In this document: piece by piece, positions 8,634 to 18,551 of the stretch
Numbering within the stretch: the first letter of the stretch is position 1
How the letters are laid out: each line of letters starts with the position of its first letter
Origin: Bradyrhizobium sp. 1
GTDB lineage: Bacteria > Pseudomonadota > Alphaproteobacteria > Rhizobiales > Xanthobacteraceae
DNA length: 64,000 bases
Assembly: GCF_023073315.1 (NCBI RefSeq)
Contig: NZ_JADPJH010000033.1
Coordinates: forward strand, 589,125 to 653,124
Reading direction: 5' to 3'
Made by a program: the position numbers and the translations under genes
Notes under the pieces: generated by a model
Databases searched by the model: none
What the model saw: the letters and a program-made list of their open reading frames with translations, nothing else
What the model was told of the DNA's origin: nothing

Positions 8634-9823
8634 AGCGCCGCCTCCGAACCAAGAAGCAGATTGCTGGCCGGCGTCACCATGGGCCCGCCGATGACCATCG
8701 CCACATCGTTACGCCTGCCCTGGCTGGTCGAAGTTCCGCGCACCTGGCGCACAGCTTCAATCACGAGCTCAAAACCGTGCATGTAGCATTCGGCGAGATT
8801 GCCGCCACTGGTGTTCAGAGGAAGCCGTCCTGATGGCGCGATGAGATTTTCAAGTGTGAGGAAGTCATTGGCCTGCTCCGGCTCGAAGAAGCCGTGCTCG
8901 GCGAGCGCCATTACCACCCCGCCGGTGAAGTTCTCATAAGCTTGAACCGTCCCGACATCGCAAGGTCCAAGCCCGGCCATACGATAGAGATCGGGAGCGA
9001 CTGTGTCGAAGCCGGCGCTGGCGTAGTGCGGCGCATTGTGAGGAATGGCTCCGCTGCGGTGCCCCGAGCCGATGGCGGCGCCGAGCAGAAAGACCGGCTT
9101 CTGCCTGAATTCCCGCGCGCGCTCCTCCGCAACAAGAACGAGAGCCGCGGCGCCGTCGTTCTCCATGCAGCAATCGTACAAATGAAAAGGCTCTACGATC
9201 CAGCGCGAGGCGTCGTATTTTTCGCGATCGAGAGGCTTGCCATGCATGACGGCGCGTGGATTCGCCTGGGCGTGGTGATACGACGCCAGCGCGATCGCGC
9301 GCTGTGCGTCCTGGCTAACGCCGTGCTCGTACATGTAGCGCTGCACCTTCATCGCGAAGCGCTGCGGCGGCGCAAGCACACCATACGGCATCAGATAGGC
9401 TTTCTCGCCAGAAATGGTCTCGACGCCGCTGACCTGTCCGAAGCGGCCATACTGCCCCTGCGCCAGGGCGCGGAACACGACCACGCAATCAGCCAGCCCG
9501 GCGACGATGGAGGCCGCGGCGTTGGCCACGGCGGCGCAGCAGCCGCCTCCCCCGCCACCCCATTGCATCGTTGCCGTGCGAAGCCGGTGCGTACCGAGTG
9601 CGGCGGCAAGTCGCGAGGCGTCGTTTCGATCGTCGCTGTAGGACGAGAATCCGTCGATGTCTCGCGGATCCAGTCCCGCGTCCTTGCAGGCGGCCAGAAT
9701 GGCTTTCAACGCGAGCTTGAACTCCGGATCCGGCGAGGCGCCGTGGCGATAATAATCGGTTTCGCCGATGCCGACCACGGCAACGCGGCCCCGGAGCGTC
9801 CGCTGGTCGCCCGGCTTTGACAT
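8630..9823 (-). CDS. Thiolase/SCP-x family protein (copy 1)
   Basis: 397-aa thiolase-fold protein of the lipid-transfer-protein type. It opens with VAVVGIGETDYYRHGASPD and has CKDAGLDPRDIDGFSSY, the usual first-half pattern, and GVVMALAEHGFFEP and LPLNTSGGNLAECYMHG in the second half. At the position of the thiolase nucleophile it has a glycine run and a double Cys (GGGGCCAAVANA), unlike the clean C-A-S-G of true thiolases, so thiolysis versus retro-aldol cleavage cannot be decided by eye. It is translationally coupled on both sides: it overlaps the CaiB gene by one base and the DUF35 gene by four. Confidence 0.85.
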   Translation of the reverse strand: MSKPGDQRTLRGRVAVVGIGETDYYRHGASPDPEFKLALKAILAACKDAGLDPRDIDGFSSYSDDRNDASRLAAALGTHRLRTATMQWGGGGGGCCAAVANAAASIVAGLADCVVVFRALAQGQYGRFGQVSGVETISGEKAYLMPYGVLAPPQRFAMKVQRYMYEHGVSQDAQRAIALASYHHAQANPRAVMHGKPLDREKYDASRWIVEPFHLYDCCMENDGAAALVLVAEERAREFRQKPVFLLGAAIGSGHRSGAIPHNAPHYASAGFDTVAPDLYRMAGLGPCDVGTVQAYENFTGGVVMALAEHGFFEPEQANDFLTLENLIAPSGRLPLNTSGGNLAECYMHGFELVIEAVRQVRGTSTSQGRRNDVAMVIGGPMVTPASNLLLGSEAAL

Positions 9824-11136
9824 CAGGACTTGCTGTCTCGCGGCGCATTGGGACCGAACGCTCCGGCTTCCGCCAGGCCTGCCATTCGCCTGTCGTCATA
9901 ACCAAGCAATTCGCGAAGCACGCTCTCCGTATGCTGTCCGACTGCGGGAGCCGCCACCGGATCGGCAATGGGCGTCTCTGAATAGCGGATCGGGAGCCTG
10001 ACATTCGGCACCCATCCCACCCTGTCGTGCGGAATGCGCGTGACGATCCGGCGTTCCCTGGCCTCCGGGGATCGGATCGCGTCTCCCACGCTTCGCACCT
10101 GCCCGTGCGGAACGCCGGCCGCCCGCATCCGCGACTGCCAGTGCAGCCATGGGTGCTGCGCAAACGCGTCGCCGAGGATCGCAAATAGCTCGTCTCGCCG
10201 CCGGATCCGATCGGGCCCCGTCGCATAGATCTCGGCGGAAGCCAGATCCTCGCGGTCGAGAACCTGCGATAACAGCCGCTGAAATATACTGTCGTTCCCG
10301 CAATTGATGTAGAACGCGCAGTCCTTGGCATGGAAAACACCGGACGGGCACGTGTCCGGACTGGTATTTCCACCCCGCTGTGGATTCGCGCCGGTGAACA
10401 GATGTTGCATGGTGGCATAGCCGGTCATCAGGACGGCGTTGTCGAACAGCGAGAGCTCGACTGCCTGTCCCAGACCGGTGCGCTCGCGAGCGACCAGGGC
10501 CCCGAGGATCGCATTGCTCGCCATCATCGCCGTGCTGATATCCATGACCGGCGACAAGGCCCGTACGCCCTCGCGATCGGCGTAGCCGTTCATCGATACG
10601 AAGCCGCTTTCGACCTGGGCGATGGGATCGAAACCCAGCCGATCCGCAAACGGCCCATCGCGCCCATAAGCTGAAACCGAGCAATAAATGATCTGCGGCC
10701 TGATCTTGCGGCAGCTTTGGTAGTCCAGTCCGAAGCGCTCCATGACGCCCGTCGAGAAATTCTCGACGATCACGTCCGCCGTCGCAATCAACTCCCGCAC
10801 GATCCCGACCGCGCTCTCCGATTTGAGATCGAGCGCGACACTGCGCTTGTTGCGGTTGGTCCAGAGAAACGGGGCGCCGAGCCCGAGTTCCTTGTCCACG
10901 GGTGGGTAGCGGCGAAGATCATCGCCGCGGCCCGGCACCTCGATCTTGATGACCTCCGCGCCCATATCGGCGAGTATCATCGTCGCGAACGGTCCGGCGA
11001 TGAAGTGCGAGAAGTCGATCACCCTGATGCCATCCAGCGCTTTTGGCGCGCCGGAAGGACGGGGCGTATGCTCGGGGAATTCCGCTTCAAGCTGATTCAA
11101 CATGGGGTCATCCGGTAAATTGCTGTCATTGGACAT
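9823..11136 (-). CDS. CaiB/BaiF family CoA transferase (copy 1)
   Basis: 437-aa family III CoA transferase that moves CoA between carboxylic acids. Marks are LDGIRVIDFSHFIAGPFATM, LADMGAEVIKIEVPGRGDD, TNRNKRSVALDLKSE and the IVENFSTGVMERFGLDY segment. It is longer than the usual 390-400 aa because of an N-terminal extension of about 34 residues. Such enzymes let a catabolic pathway recycle CoA from one of its products to the incoming acid. Gene order is binding protein, this gene, thiolase and DUF35, with 21 bp upstream and a one-base overlap downstream. The paralogue at 25829 sits in the GntR-controlled block. Confidence 0.9.
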   Translation of the reverse strand: MSNDSNLPDDPMLNQLEAEFPEHTPRPSGAPKALDGIRVIDFSHFIAGPFATMILADMGAEVIKIEVPGRGDDLRRYPPVDKELGLGAPFLWTNRNKRSVALDLKSESAVGIVRELIATADVIVENFSTGVMERFGLDYQSCRKIRPQIIYCSVSAYGRDGPFADRLGFDPIAQVESGFVSMNGYADREGVRALSPVMDISTAMMASNAILGALVARERTGLGQAVELSLFDNAVLMTGYATMQHLFTGANPQRGGNTSPDTCPSGVFHAKDCAFYINCGNDSIFQRLLSQVLDREDLASAEIYATGPDRIRRRDELFAILGDAFAQHPWLHWQSRMRAAGVPHGQVRSVGDAIRSPEARERRIVTRIPHDRVGWVPNVRLPIRYSETPIADPVAAPAVGQHTESVLRELLGYDDRRMAGLAEAGAFGPNAPRDSKS

Positions 11137-11157
11137 CGCGGCGCGATGTCGCGTCGG

Positions 11158-12387
11158 TCAATTCGCTTTTGCGCTCTCGACCAGCGTGCAGCCGCCCTGG
11201 TCGAGCGGCCGAAACGCCTCGGGTCCGGAGAGAACACCGATGTTTTCCAGCAGGTCCCATTTGCCTTTCGATGCCTTGGGGTCCTTGGCCTTGAGGATAT
11301 ACATATCGTGGATCGCGCGGCCGTCCGGACGGACCACGACGCGACCGTACAGCGCATCGTCAATCGGCTTTTCCTTCATCTTGCGGATGACGGCCTGCGC
11401 ATCGTTCGTTCCGGCCTCGTGCGCCGCGTTCAGATAGGCCATGACCGACGAATAGACGCCGGCATGAAAGGCGGTGGGCGAGTGGCCGTGCCGGCGCTCG
11501 CTGAACTTCGCCGACCAGGCACGGCTGGCGTCATTGAGATCCCAGTAGAACGGCTGCGTGATGATCATGCCCTGCGCTGTCGCAAGCCCGCTCGATTCGA
11601 TGTCGTTGGTCGTCGCCAGCAGCGCCGCAAATCGCCGTCCCTTCTCCTTCAGGCCGAATTCGGCCGATTGCTTGATGAGATTGACCGTATCGCCCCCCGC
11701 AGTTGCGAACGCGATCACGTCCGCGCCGGAGGCGTCGGCCTGGAGAATGAACGAGGCATAGTCCGGGCTGTTGATCGGCACGTTCACCGATCCGAACACG
11801 CTACCGCCGCCGGCGGTGATGACGGACGTTCCATCGCGGACCATCGACTTTCCGAGCGCGTTGTCGGTGGCGATGAAGTACCATGTCTTGCCGCCGCGAC
11901 CGACGAGATACTCGCCGATCGTGTGCGACGACGCCCAGGTGTCGAACGTCCACTGGATGGTATTGGGCGAGCAGAATTTTCCGGTCAGATCCGACGACGC
12001 CGCGCTGGACGCGATCAGCGCGACCTTGCTGCCACGCACGACCTCGTTGACGGCGAGTCCGACCGCGGAATTGGGCACATCGGCGACGGCATCGACCCCG
12101 TCCTGGTCCATCCAGCGCCGGGCGATCGCGGCGCCGATATCAGCCTTGTTCTGGTGATCGGCCGAAATGATCTCCACCCTGAAACCGGGATTGGCCCTCA
12201 TGAAATCTTCGGCCGCCATCTTCGCCGCCGTGACCGAGCCCTCGCCGGCATTGTCCGAATACGGACCGGAGGCATCGTTGAGAATGCCGATCTTCATGAC
12301 GCGAGCAGAATCCGCCAGCGCCGGCGAACACATAGCGGCGATCATCAGGCCCCCGACAATTCGCGATACAAATCTCATGCGTTTCAT
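11158..12387 (-). CDS. LivK-like ABC transporter substrate-binding protein (copy 2)
   Basis: About 409-aa periplasmic binding protein with a signal peptide (MKRMRF start, hydrophobic IVGGLMIAAM, cleavage after SPALA) and the VMKIGILNDASGPYSDNAG first strand. The C-terminus FRPLDQGGCTLVES resembles copy 1 at 4356. It sits between the oxygenase reductase (23 bp) and the CaiB gene (21 bp) in the MarR-controlled operon, which suggests it binds the substrate of that oxygenase. An ATG three codons downstream could be the true start. No membrane components accompany it. Confidence 0.88.
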   Translation of the reverse strand: MKRMRFVSRIVGGLMIAAMCSPALADSARVMKIGILNDASGPYSDNAGEGSVTAAKMAAEDFMRANPGFRVEIISADHQNKADIGAAIARRWMDQDGVDAVADVPNSAVGLAVNEVVRGSKVALIASSAASSDLTGKFCSPNTIQWTFDTWASSHTIGEYLVGRGGKTWYFIATDNALGKSMVRDGTSVITAGGGSVFGSVNVPINSPDYASFILQADASGADVIAFATAGGDTVNLIKQSAEFGLKEKGRRFAALLATTNDIESSGLATAQGMIITQPFYWDLNDASRAWSAKFSERRHGHSPTAFHAGVYSSVMAYLNAAHEAGTNDAQAVIRKMKEKPIDDALYGRVVVRPDGRAIHDMYILKAKDPKASKGKWDLLENIGVLSGPEAFRPLDQGGCTLVESAKAN

Positions 12388-12410
12388 CCCTTGATTATCG
12401 TTGCATTCCG

Positions 12411-13373
12411 CTAGAGGTCCAAAACGAGCGTGCGCGTCCTGGAGCCCGAGCAGCAGATCATGATCGTCTTGTTGGAGGCCTGCTCTTCCTCGCTCAGATA
12501 CTGGTCGCGATGATCCGGTGTTCCTTCCAGCACGCGCGTCTCGCAGGTGCCGCAGACGCCTTCGCTGCAGGCGTAGTTGGGAGAGATGCCGGCCTCGAGG
12601 AGCGACTCCAAAATGGTTTTGCCCGCTTCCACTGCGACGGTGCGGTCGCTTCTGGCCAGCTTGACCTCGAAGCCCCCCTCGAGGGCCGGGGCCTCCCTAG
12701 CCTGGAAATACTCGACGTGCACGCAACCCTCGGGACGGTCGGCCGCGGCCGCCTCGAACGCCTCCAGCATCGGGGCGGGGCCACAGCAGTACAGATGAGC
12801 TTGCGCGGGCGCTTGTTTGACGATCGACGCCACGTCGAACATCCGTCCCGAGCGCTCGTCGTCGACGTCGACGTGCAGGTTGAGATGGACGTTGGGCCGC
12901 AGGCTTCCGATGTCATCGAGAAACGCCGCGGCAGCACGTGTCCTCACGGCATAGAACAAGTCCCAGGGGCGTCCCAGACATTCAAGCCGGCGGATCATCG
13001 ACAGCAACGGCGTGATGCCGATGCCCCCGGCGATCAGGACGGATGTCGCCGCATCTTCGCGGAGCGGAAAATTGTTCTTGGGAGCCGAAACCGTCAAAAC
13101 ATCGCCGACCCCGACATGGTCGTGGAGGAAGCTCGACCCTCCCCGGCTGGCCGCGTCCTTGTTGACCGCGATGACGTAGCGATTCCGCTCGCGCTGGTCG
13201 TTCAACAGCGAATAGCTCCGGATCATCTTGTCCGGCAGGTGCAGATCGATGTGACTGCCGGCCGTGAATGGATCGAGCTCGCCGCCGCTCGGCGGCACCA
13301 ACTCGTAGGAGTTGATGCGTTCGGCCTCGTAGGTGATCCGCTTGACGCGAACCGGGATGACACGCTCAGTCAT
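12411..13373 (-). CDS. Oxygenase reductase, PDR/VanB type
   Basis: 320-aa electron-transfer protein with three domains: flavin-binding barrel (RSYSLLND, residues 52-59, as in FMN-dependent phthalate dioxygenase reductases), NAD domain (GGIGITPLLSM at 116-126, CGPAPM at 197-202), and C-terminal plant-type [2Fe-2S] domain with Cys269, Cys274, Cys277 and Cys307 in the exact C-x4-C-x2-C-x29-C spacing. It passes electrons from NADH to the terminal oxygenase encoded 34 bp upstream. The start at 13373 is chosen because family similarity begins there; the open frame upstream is the antisense of the oxygenase end. Cytoplasmic. Confidence 0.92.
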   Translation of the reverse strand: MTERVIPVRVKRITYEAERINSYELVPPSGGELDPFTAGSHIDLHLPDKMIRSYSLLNDQRERNRYVIAVNKDAASRGGSSFLHDHVGVGDVLTVSAPKNNFPLREDAATSVLIAGGIGITPLLSMIRRLECLGRPWDLFYAVRTRAAAAFLDDIGSLRPNVHLNLHVDVDDERSGRMFDVASIVKQAPAQAHLYCCGPAPMLEAFEAAAADRPEGCVHVEYFQAREAPALEGGFEVKLARSDRTVAVEAGKTILESLLEAGISPNYACSEGVCGTCETRVLEGTPDHRDQYLSEEEQASNKTIMICCSGSRTRTLVLDL

Positions 13374-13407
13374 GGCGCCATCCTCTTCGGTTGAGAGGAG
13401 GTCCTGT

Positions 13408-14727
13408 TCACATCTCGTATCCGAAATCGGCGCCGAGCTTGGCCTGCATGAACGGCGCGCCGACGTCGACCCAGGAATCTTCCGGCGGAAGCCGCAAGGA
13501 TACGGCTCGCACCATGAACACGTCGGGGTCTGCCACGCCCTTTGGCCTGGTGCCATGATCGCGATAGGCGCCCAGCGCTTCGAGGATGAAGCGACGCGTC
13601 ATCGCGATCCCGGTATCGCTCGAGCAAAGATTTTCTTTTGTCCGGTCGAAGATCGGTGAAACGCCGCTCTGGCAGGCACCGTCCTGTACCCACAGTCCGG
13701 GCAAGCCCGAGAACCAGGTCGTGCGCTGGGACTCGTAGTCAAATTGGAAGCCGTTCTGCGGATTGTACCTGGTCCAGTAGCCGGCATAGGGGACCGTCAC
13801 GGGATGCTGAACGAGCGCGTTGCGACTGGCGTGCCCGCTTTCGCGGCCATTGTGCCCTTCCGCGAAGATCTGCCGTGTCTTGGGGCGGAGCGGCTCGGAA
13901 GGATGGTATGAGAACATGATGCAGAGCGTGTTCTCGTCGTCGATCGGCACCCAGGCGTGCCCGCTGAGATCCGGAAACGGAGACAATGGCGGGACCAGCG
14001 TGTAGAACGGCAGCATGAACTGGTTCACGCGCCAGTAGAGCGTGTTGGCGTCGTAGTTGCGCCGCGCAGCGATGCTCATCCCGAAATCCTGCTTGATGCA
14101 TTCGAATGTCGGGCGAAGGTCCCGCTTCTGGATCCACGCACTCGTCGTCCCCTGGGCGTCCAGGCGGCCATGGAGCAACGGCGCGTGCGCCGAATCGATC
14201 TCGCCTTCCACGGCCTGCAGCCAGTTGCACTCCTGGACGCGGAGGCTGACATGCACCTGCTCCTGCGGCACGAGATTCCATTCGACGTTCGGAAGCGGCG
14301 GCGGATCGGCCTGGTCGGGGCCCATATAGGTCCAGATCATGCCGTTGCGCTCGCGGCATTGGTACGCCTTGATGCGCACCCGCTCCTTGAGACGGCTACG
14401 CGCCGGCTCTGCGGGCATGTCCGTGACGGCCCCCGTCACATCGAACTTCCAGCCGTGATAGACGCATCGCAGCCCGCAATCCTCATTGCGGCCGAAGATC
14501 AGGGGAGCGCCTCGGTGCGGGCAGGCCTGGTCGACCAGGCCCACGCGCCCTTCGGAGTCCCTGAAAGCGACCAGATCCTCGCCGAGCAACCGGATCCGCC
14601 GCGGCTGTCCGTCCGAGGTCAGATCGGCCGAAGGCAGAAACGGAATCCAGTATAGACGGAAGAGTTCGCCAAGCGGCGTGCCCTTCCCGACTCTCACCAA
14701 CCGCTCATTGTCTTCATGTGAGAGCAT
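13408..14727 (-). CDS. Rieske non-haem iron oxygenase, large subunit
   Basis: 439-aa terminal oxygenase of the phthalate 4,5-dioxygenase-like group. The Rieske [2Fe-2S] ligands are Cys69, His71, Cys88 and His91 (CPHRGAP and CVYHGW). The mononuclear iron ligands follow the D-x2-H-x4-H pattern as Asp178, His181 and His186. The family adds one or two oxygen atoms to a ring, or demethylates. No small subunit gene is present, which is normal for this group (alpha-only). The dedicated reductase follows after 34 bp. The substrate is unknown; the surrounding CoA genes suggest that hydroxylation precedes CoA-linked degradation. Confidence 0.92.
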   Translation of the reverse strand: MLSHEDNERLVRVGKGTPLGELFRLYWIPFLPSADLTSDGQPRRIRLLGEDLVAFRDSEGRVGLVDQACPHRGAPLIFGRNEDCGLRCVYHGWKFDVTGAVTDMPAEPARSRLKERVRIKAYQCRERNGMIWTYMGPDQADPPPLPNVEWNLVPQEQVHVSLRVQECNWLQAVEGEIDSAHAPLLHGRLDAQGTTSAWIQKRDLRPTFECIKQDFGMSIAARRNYDANTLYWRVNQFMLPFYTLVPPLSPFPDLSGHAWVPIDDENTLCIMFSYHPSEPLRPKTRQIFAEGHNGRESGHASRNALVQHPVTVPYAGYWTRYNPQNGFQFDYESQRTTWFSGLPGLWVQDGACQSGVSPIFDRTKENLCSSDTGIAMTRRFILEALGAYRDHGTRPKGVADPDVFMVRAVSLRLPPEDSWVDVGAPFMQAKLGADFGYEM

Positions 14728-14762
14728 GACAATTCTCCATTCGAATCGATGGCTTCAGGTCG

Positions 14763-15098
14763 TTATGGGTTTGCCGTGGTGAGCAGCGGAGCCACGCGCT
14801 CCGCCATACCGAGATCGCGTACCGTCCAGAGGGGATCGCTTGTTGCGAGCGGCTGGCGCGGTATCGGCGGCTGCCGGCCCTGCTCGACCAGGCCGACGAT
14901 GATTTCGATCCGTCGCCGCTCGAGATCCCGGAGCGCGTGTTCGACCACCGCGCCTTCCGCCGCACAGCCCGGCAGTTCCGGATAAGCGAGCCGGATCAGC
15001 CATTGTCCGGGCTCCCGCTCCACAGCTTCCGCTTCGAGCAGATAAGGGATCGCCAGCAATTCGCGCAGATGCAAAGTGACCTCCCTGGTTGCCGCCAC
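14763..15098 (-). CDS. HicB-like small protein
   Basis: 111-aa protein whose central part (about residues 27-82) follows the HicB antitoxin fold pattern: an aromatic/hydrophobic strand, then YPELPGCAAEGAVVEHAL, a helix, and a closing G-x-x-P-P-I-P-R. It lacks the C-terminal DNA-binding extension of true HicB and there is no hicA toxin gene beside it, so it is an orphan domain. It is the first gene of the minus-strand operon (35 bp before the oxygenase gene) and starts about 15 bp from the operator palindrome. A role as a small accessory or regulatory protein of the oxygenase operon is inferred only from position. Confidence 0.65.
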   Translation of the reverse strand: MAATREVTLHLRELLAIPYLLEAEAVEREPGQWLIRLAYPELPGCAAEGAVVEHALRDLERRRIEIIVGLVEQGRQPPIPRQPLATSDPLWTVRDLGMAERVAPLLTTANP

Positions 15099-15102
15099 GA
15101 GC

Positions 15103-15132
15103 TTGTTAATTGATACGTATACGTACTATAAT
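15103..15132 (+). promoter_or_regulatory. marR promoter with embedded palindromic operator
   Basis: A perfect 12-bp palindrome, TACGTATACGTA (15114-15125), lies inside a good sigma-70-like promoter for the MarR gene: TTGTTA (15103-15108), 18-bp spacer, TATAAT (15127-15132). The palindrome is also just upstream of the divergent operon starting at 15098. Binding by MarR would shut both directions. Confidence 0.65.
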
Positions 15133-15254
15133 TCCAATCCTCTTGCAATGGTTCTAATTCGGCCAGTTACGCCGCATTGCGGTAGAGTTGAGCTCGCCGA
15201 CCCAAGCTGTTACCCGCGAGGCGACCGTCAGGAATCGGAGCGAGGTTGAAGCAC

Positions 15255-15749
15255 ATGAGCGCAGGCAAACGCACGGAAACGGATTCGGCGGGGGAGCTTG
15301 CGCGCACCTGGCAACTCGAAGGCGGCATCGGATTTCTGTTGCGACTGCTCGAGGCCCGGTATGACGGCCTCTATCAGAGCCTGACCAGACAGAGCGACAT
15401 CACGCCGCGGCAGTTCGGCGTGCTCATGGCGCTCTATCAGCAGGGTCCGATGACGTCGTCCGTTCTCGCCGACCGCATCAGTTGTGACCGGAACACTCTC
15501 AGCGAGATGCTCAAGCGCATGGCCGTGCGGCGGTTGGTCTCAAAGAAGAGCAATCCGGAAGATCGCCGTTCCATTCAGATCCAGATCACCGCCAAGGGCG
15601 AGGAAGCATTGCTTGCGGTCATTCCAGCGGCAGCCGAGCTGCAGAGCCTGATGCTGGCGCCCCTGCGCAAGGAAGATCGGGCTCATTTCCTGAAGTGCCT
15701 GCTCGCGATCGCAAAGGCCTCCCCCGTCGCCGGCGCGCCGGACGAGTGA
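15255..15749 (+). CDS. MarR-family transcriptional regulator
   Basis: About 164-aa winged-helix regulator: DITPRQFGVLMALYQQGPMT, SSVLADRISCDRNTLSEMLKRM (recognition helix), SKKSNPEDRRSIQIQITAKG (wing with the conserved D-x-R). MarR proteins typically bind aromatic acids or their CoA esters and release a palindromic operator. The ATG at 15255 is favoured over a TTG three codons earlier because GGAGCGAGG lies at the right distance. Divergent from the oxygenase operon, with a shared operator at 15114-15125; it very probably controls that operon and itself. Confidence 0.92.
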   Translation: MSAGKRTETDSAGELARTWQLEGGIGFLLRLLEARYDGLYQSLTRQSDITPRQFGVLMALYQQGPMTSSVLADRISCDRNTLSEMLKRMAVRRLVSKKSNPEDRRSIQIQITAKGEEALLAVIPAAAELQSLMLAPLRKEDRAHFLKCLLAIAKASPVAGAPDE

Positions 15750-16076
15750 CGCCGGTCGCCTCGGCGATGTCGCCGCCTGGTCGCGCGGGCCATTGGCGCC
15801 CGGCGTCATGGAGATCTCGGTCCCGCTGCTCGAGCTCTTATGCCTCCGCGACGTCTCGTTGCGGACTGCCTCGCTCGCCGTCCACCTTCAGATATTGATG
15901 CCGGGTCCGGTCTGGCGGTTCAGCTGATTTTGCCGTTCTCGGATGTCGCCGGGTAGTGCGCGGCCGGAGGGGGGCCGGAGAAGACGCCGTGAGCCTTTCG
16001 GCAGCCGCCCTACTTGCCAGTCCGGCAGGTCAAAGATATATTGGTCCAACCATTGATCACGGAAGGCGTCCCCATC

Positions 16077-17216
<1,140 letters not shown>

Positions 17217-17251
17217 TCGCCAAATCAAGAAACAGACGTGGAGGAACGCCC

Positions 17252-18466
17252 TTGAGCCGTATATCGGTCCTGACATCGTGCTCTCTATTCGCAGCCACTC
17301 TGCTGTCCCTCTCGGCCGCGCATGCCCAGAAGACTTATGATCCAGGCGCCAGCGACACCGAGATCAAGCTCGGTCAATCGACGCCGCTCAGCGGCCCGGC
17401 CTCGGCGTTCGGCGCGGGGGCCGGACGGGCAGTGGTCGGCTACTTCGACATGGTCAACGAGGGGGGCGGGATCAACGGACGAAAGATCAGCTTCACTCAG
17501 CTCGACAACGCCTACAGTGCGCCGAAAGCCGTCGAGCAATCCCGAAAGCTCATCGAGGATATCGGCGTCCTTGCCGAGGTCGGCACGATTGGAACCGCGC
17601 CGAACGTCGCCATCCAGAGATATCTCAACTCTAGGAAGGTGCCGCAACTCTTTATCACGGCGGGAGGACGCCGCTTCAACGATCCCACTCAATTTCCCTG
17701 GACCGTTCCGCTCTATCCCGACTTCGAGACCGAAGGCCGCGTCATCGCCAAATACATCCTCAAGGCCAAGCCGGAGGCAAAGATCGGCGTTCTGTACCAG
17801 AACGACGATTTCGGGAAGGATTATCTCAAGGGTCTACGCGCGGGACTCGGCGCGAAGGCGGCTCTGATCGTCGCCCAAGCCTCCTATGAAGTTTCCGACC
17901 CGACCATCGACTCGCAAATCGTTCAGTTGAAATCCGCCGGGGTCGACACGCTGATCGAGCAATCGTCGGCCAAGGCCGCGGCGCAGTCGATCCGCAAGGT
18001 TCATGAACTGGACTGGCATCCGCTGCACATCATCGGCGGCTCGACCGCCTCCGTCGAGACGGTGCTGAAGCCGGCCGGCCTTGACGCCTCGCGCGGATTG
18101 GTCACCACGCAGTTTCTCAAGCAACCGGGCGATCCGGCCTGGGCCGACGACGATGAGGTCAAGGGCTACAAGACTTTTCTCAAGAAGTATGCGCCGTCGG
18201 TCAATCCAGACGATTACTCGGTGCTCGTCGCCTACATGAACGTCAACGCGCTGGGGGCCGTTCTGAAGGCCTGCGGCGACGAGTTGACCCGGGCGAACCT
18301 GATTCGAAGGGCGACATCCCTGCACGGCGAGCGAATGCCGATGATGCTGCCAGGTATCACCATCAGCACCACACCCGAAGACTACACGGCGTTCAAGACG
18401 CTGCGCATCGCCGTTTTCGATGGAACCAGCTGGAGCCTGTCCGGTGAGCCGATGACGGCGGATTAG
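17252..18466 (+). CDS. LivK-like ABC transporter substrate-binding protein (copy 3, distinct branch)
   Basis: 404-aa periplasmic binding protein starting at TTG with GGAGGA seven bases upstream. Signal peptide: SCSLFAATLLSLSAAHAQ. The mature N-terminus EIKLGQSTPLSGPASAFG and the segment IGVLYQNDDFGKDYLKGL are classical LivK/aromatic-binding features. It lacks the R-P-L-D-Q-G-G-C tail of copies 1 and 2 and is clearly more distant from them. It is linked to the acyl-CoA dehydrogenase upstream, so a carboxylate ligand used by the pathway is plausible. No permease genes follow. Confidence 0.9.
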   Translation: MSRISVLTSCSLFAATLLSLSAAHAQKTYDPGASDTEIKLGQSTPLSGPASAFGAGAGRAVVGYFDMVNEGGGINGRKISFTQLDNAYSAPKAVEQSRKLIEDIGVLAEVGTIGTAPNVAIQRYLNSRKVPQLFITAGGRRFNDPTQFPWTVPLYPDFETEGRVIAKYILKAKPEAKIGVLYQNDDFGKDYLKGLRAGLGAKAALIVAQASYEVSDPTIDSQIVQLKSAGVDTLIEQSSAKAAAQSIRKVHELDWHPLHIIGGSTASVETVLKPAGLDASRGLVTTQFLKQPGDPAWADDDEVKGYKTFLKKYAPSVNPDDYSVLVAYMNVNALGAVLKACGDELTRANLIRRATSLHGERMPMMLPGITISTTPEDYTAFKTLRIAVFDGTSWSLSGEPMTAD

Positions 18467-18551
18467 GAGAAGAGATCCGGTGGGTCGCGTCTCGTGCGCG
18501 CCCACCGCAAGTTTCGCCTTCGCATTCGGCACCACCGATTGCAGAGTAGCG

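Noticed and set aside
14763..15098. HicAB toxin-antitoxin module
   Set aside because: Only a HicB-like protein is present. No HicA-type gene lies on either side.
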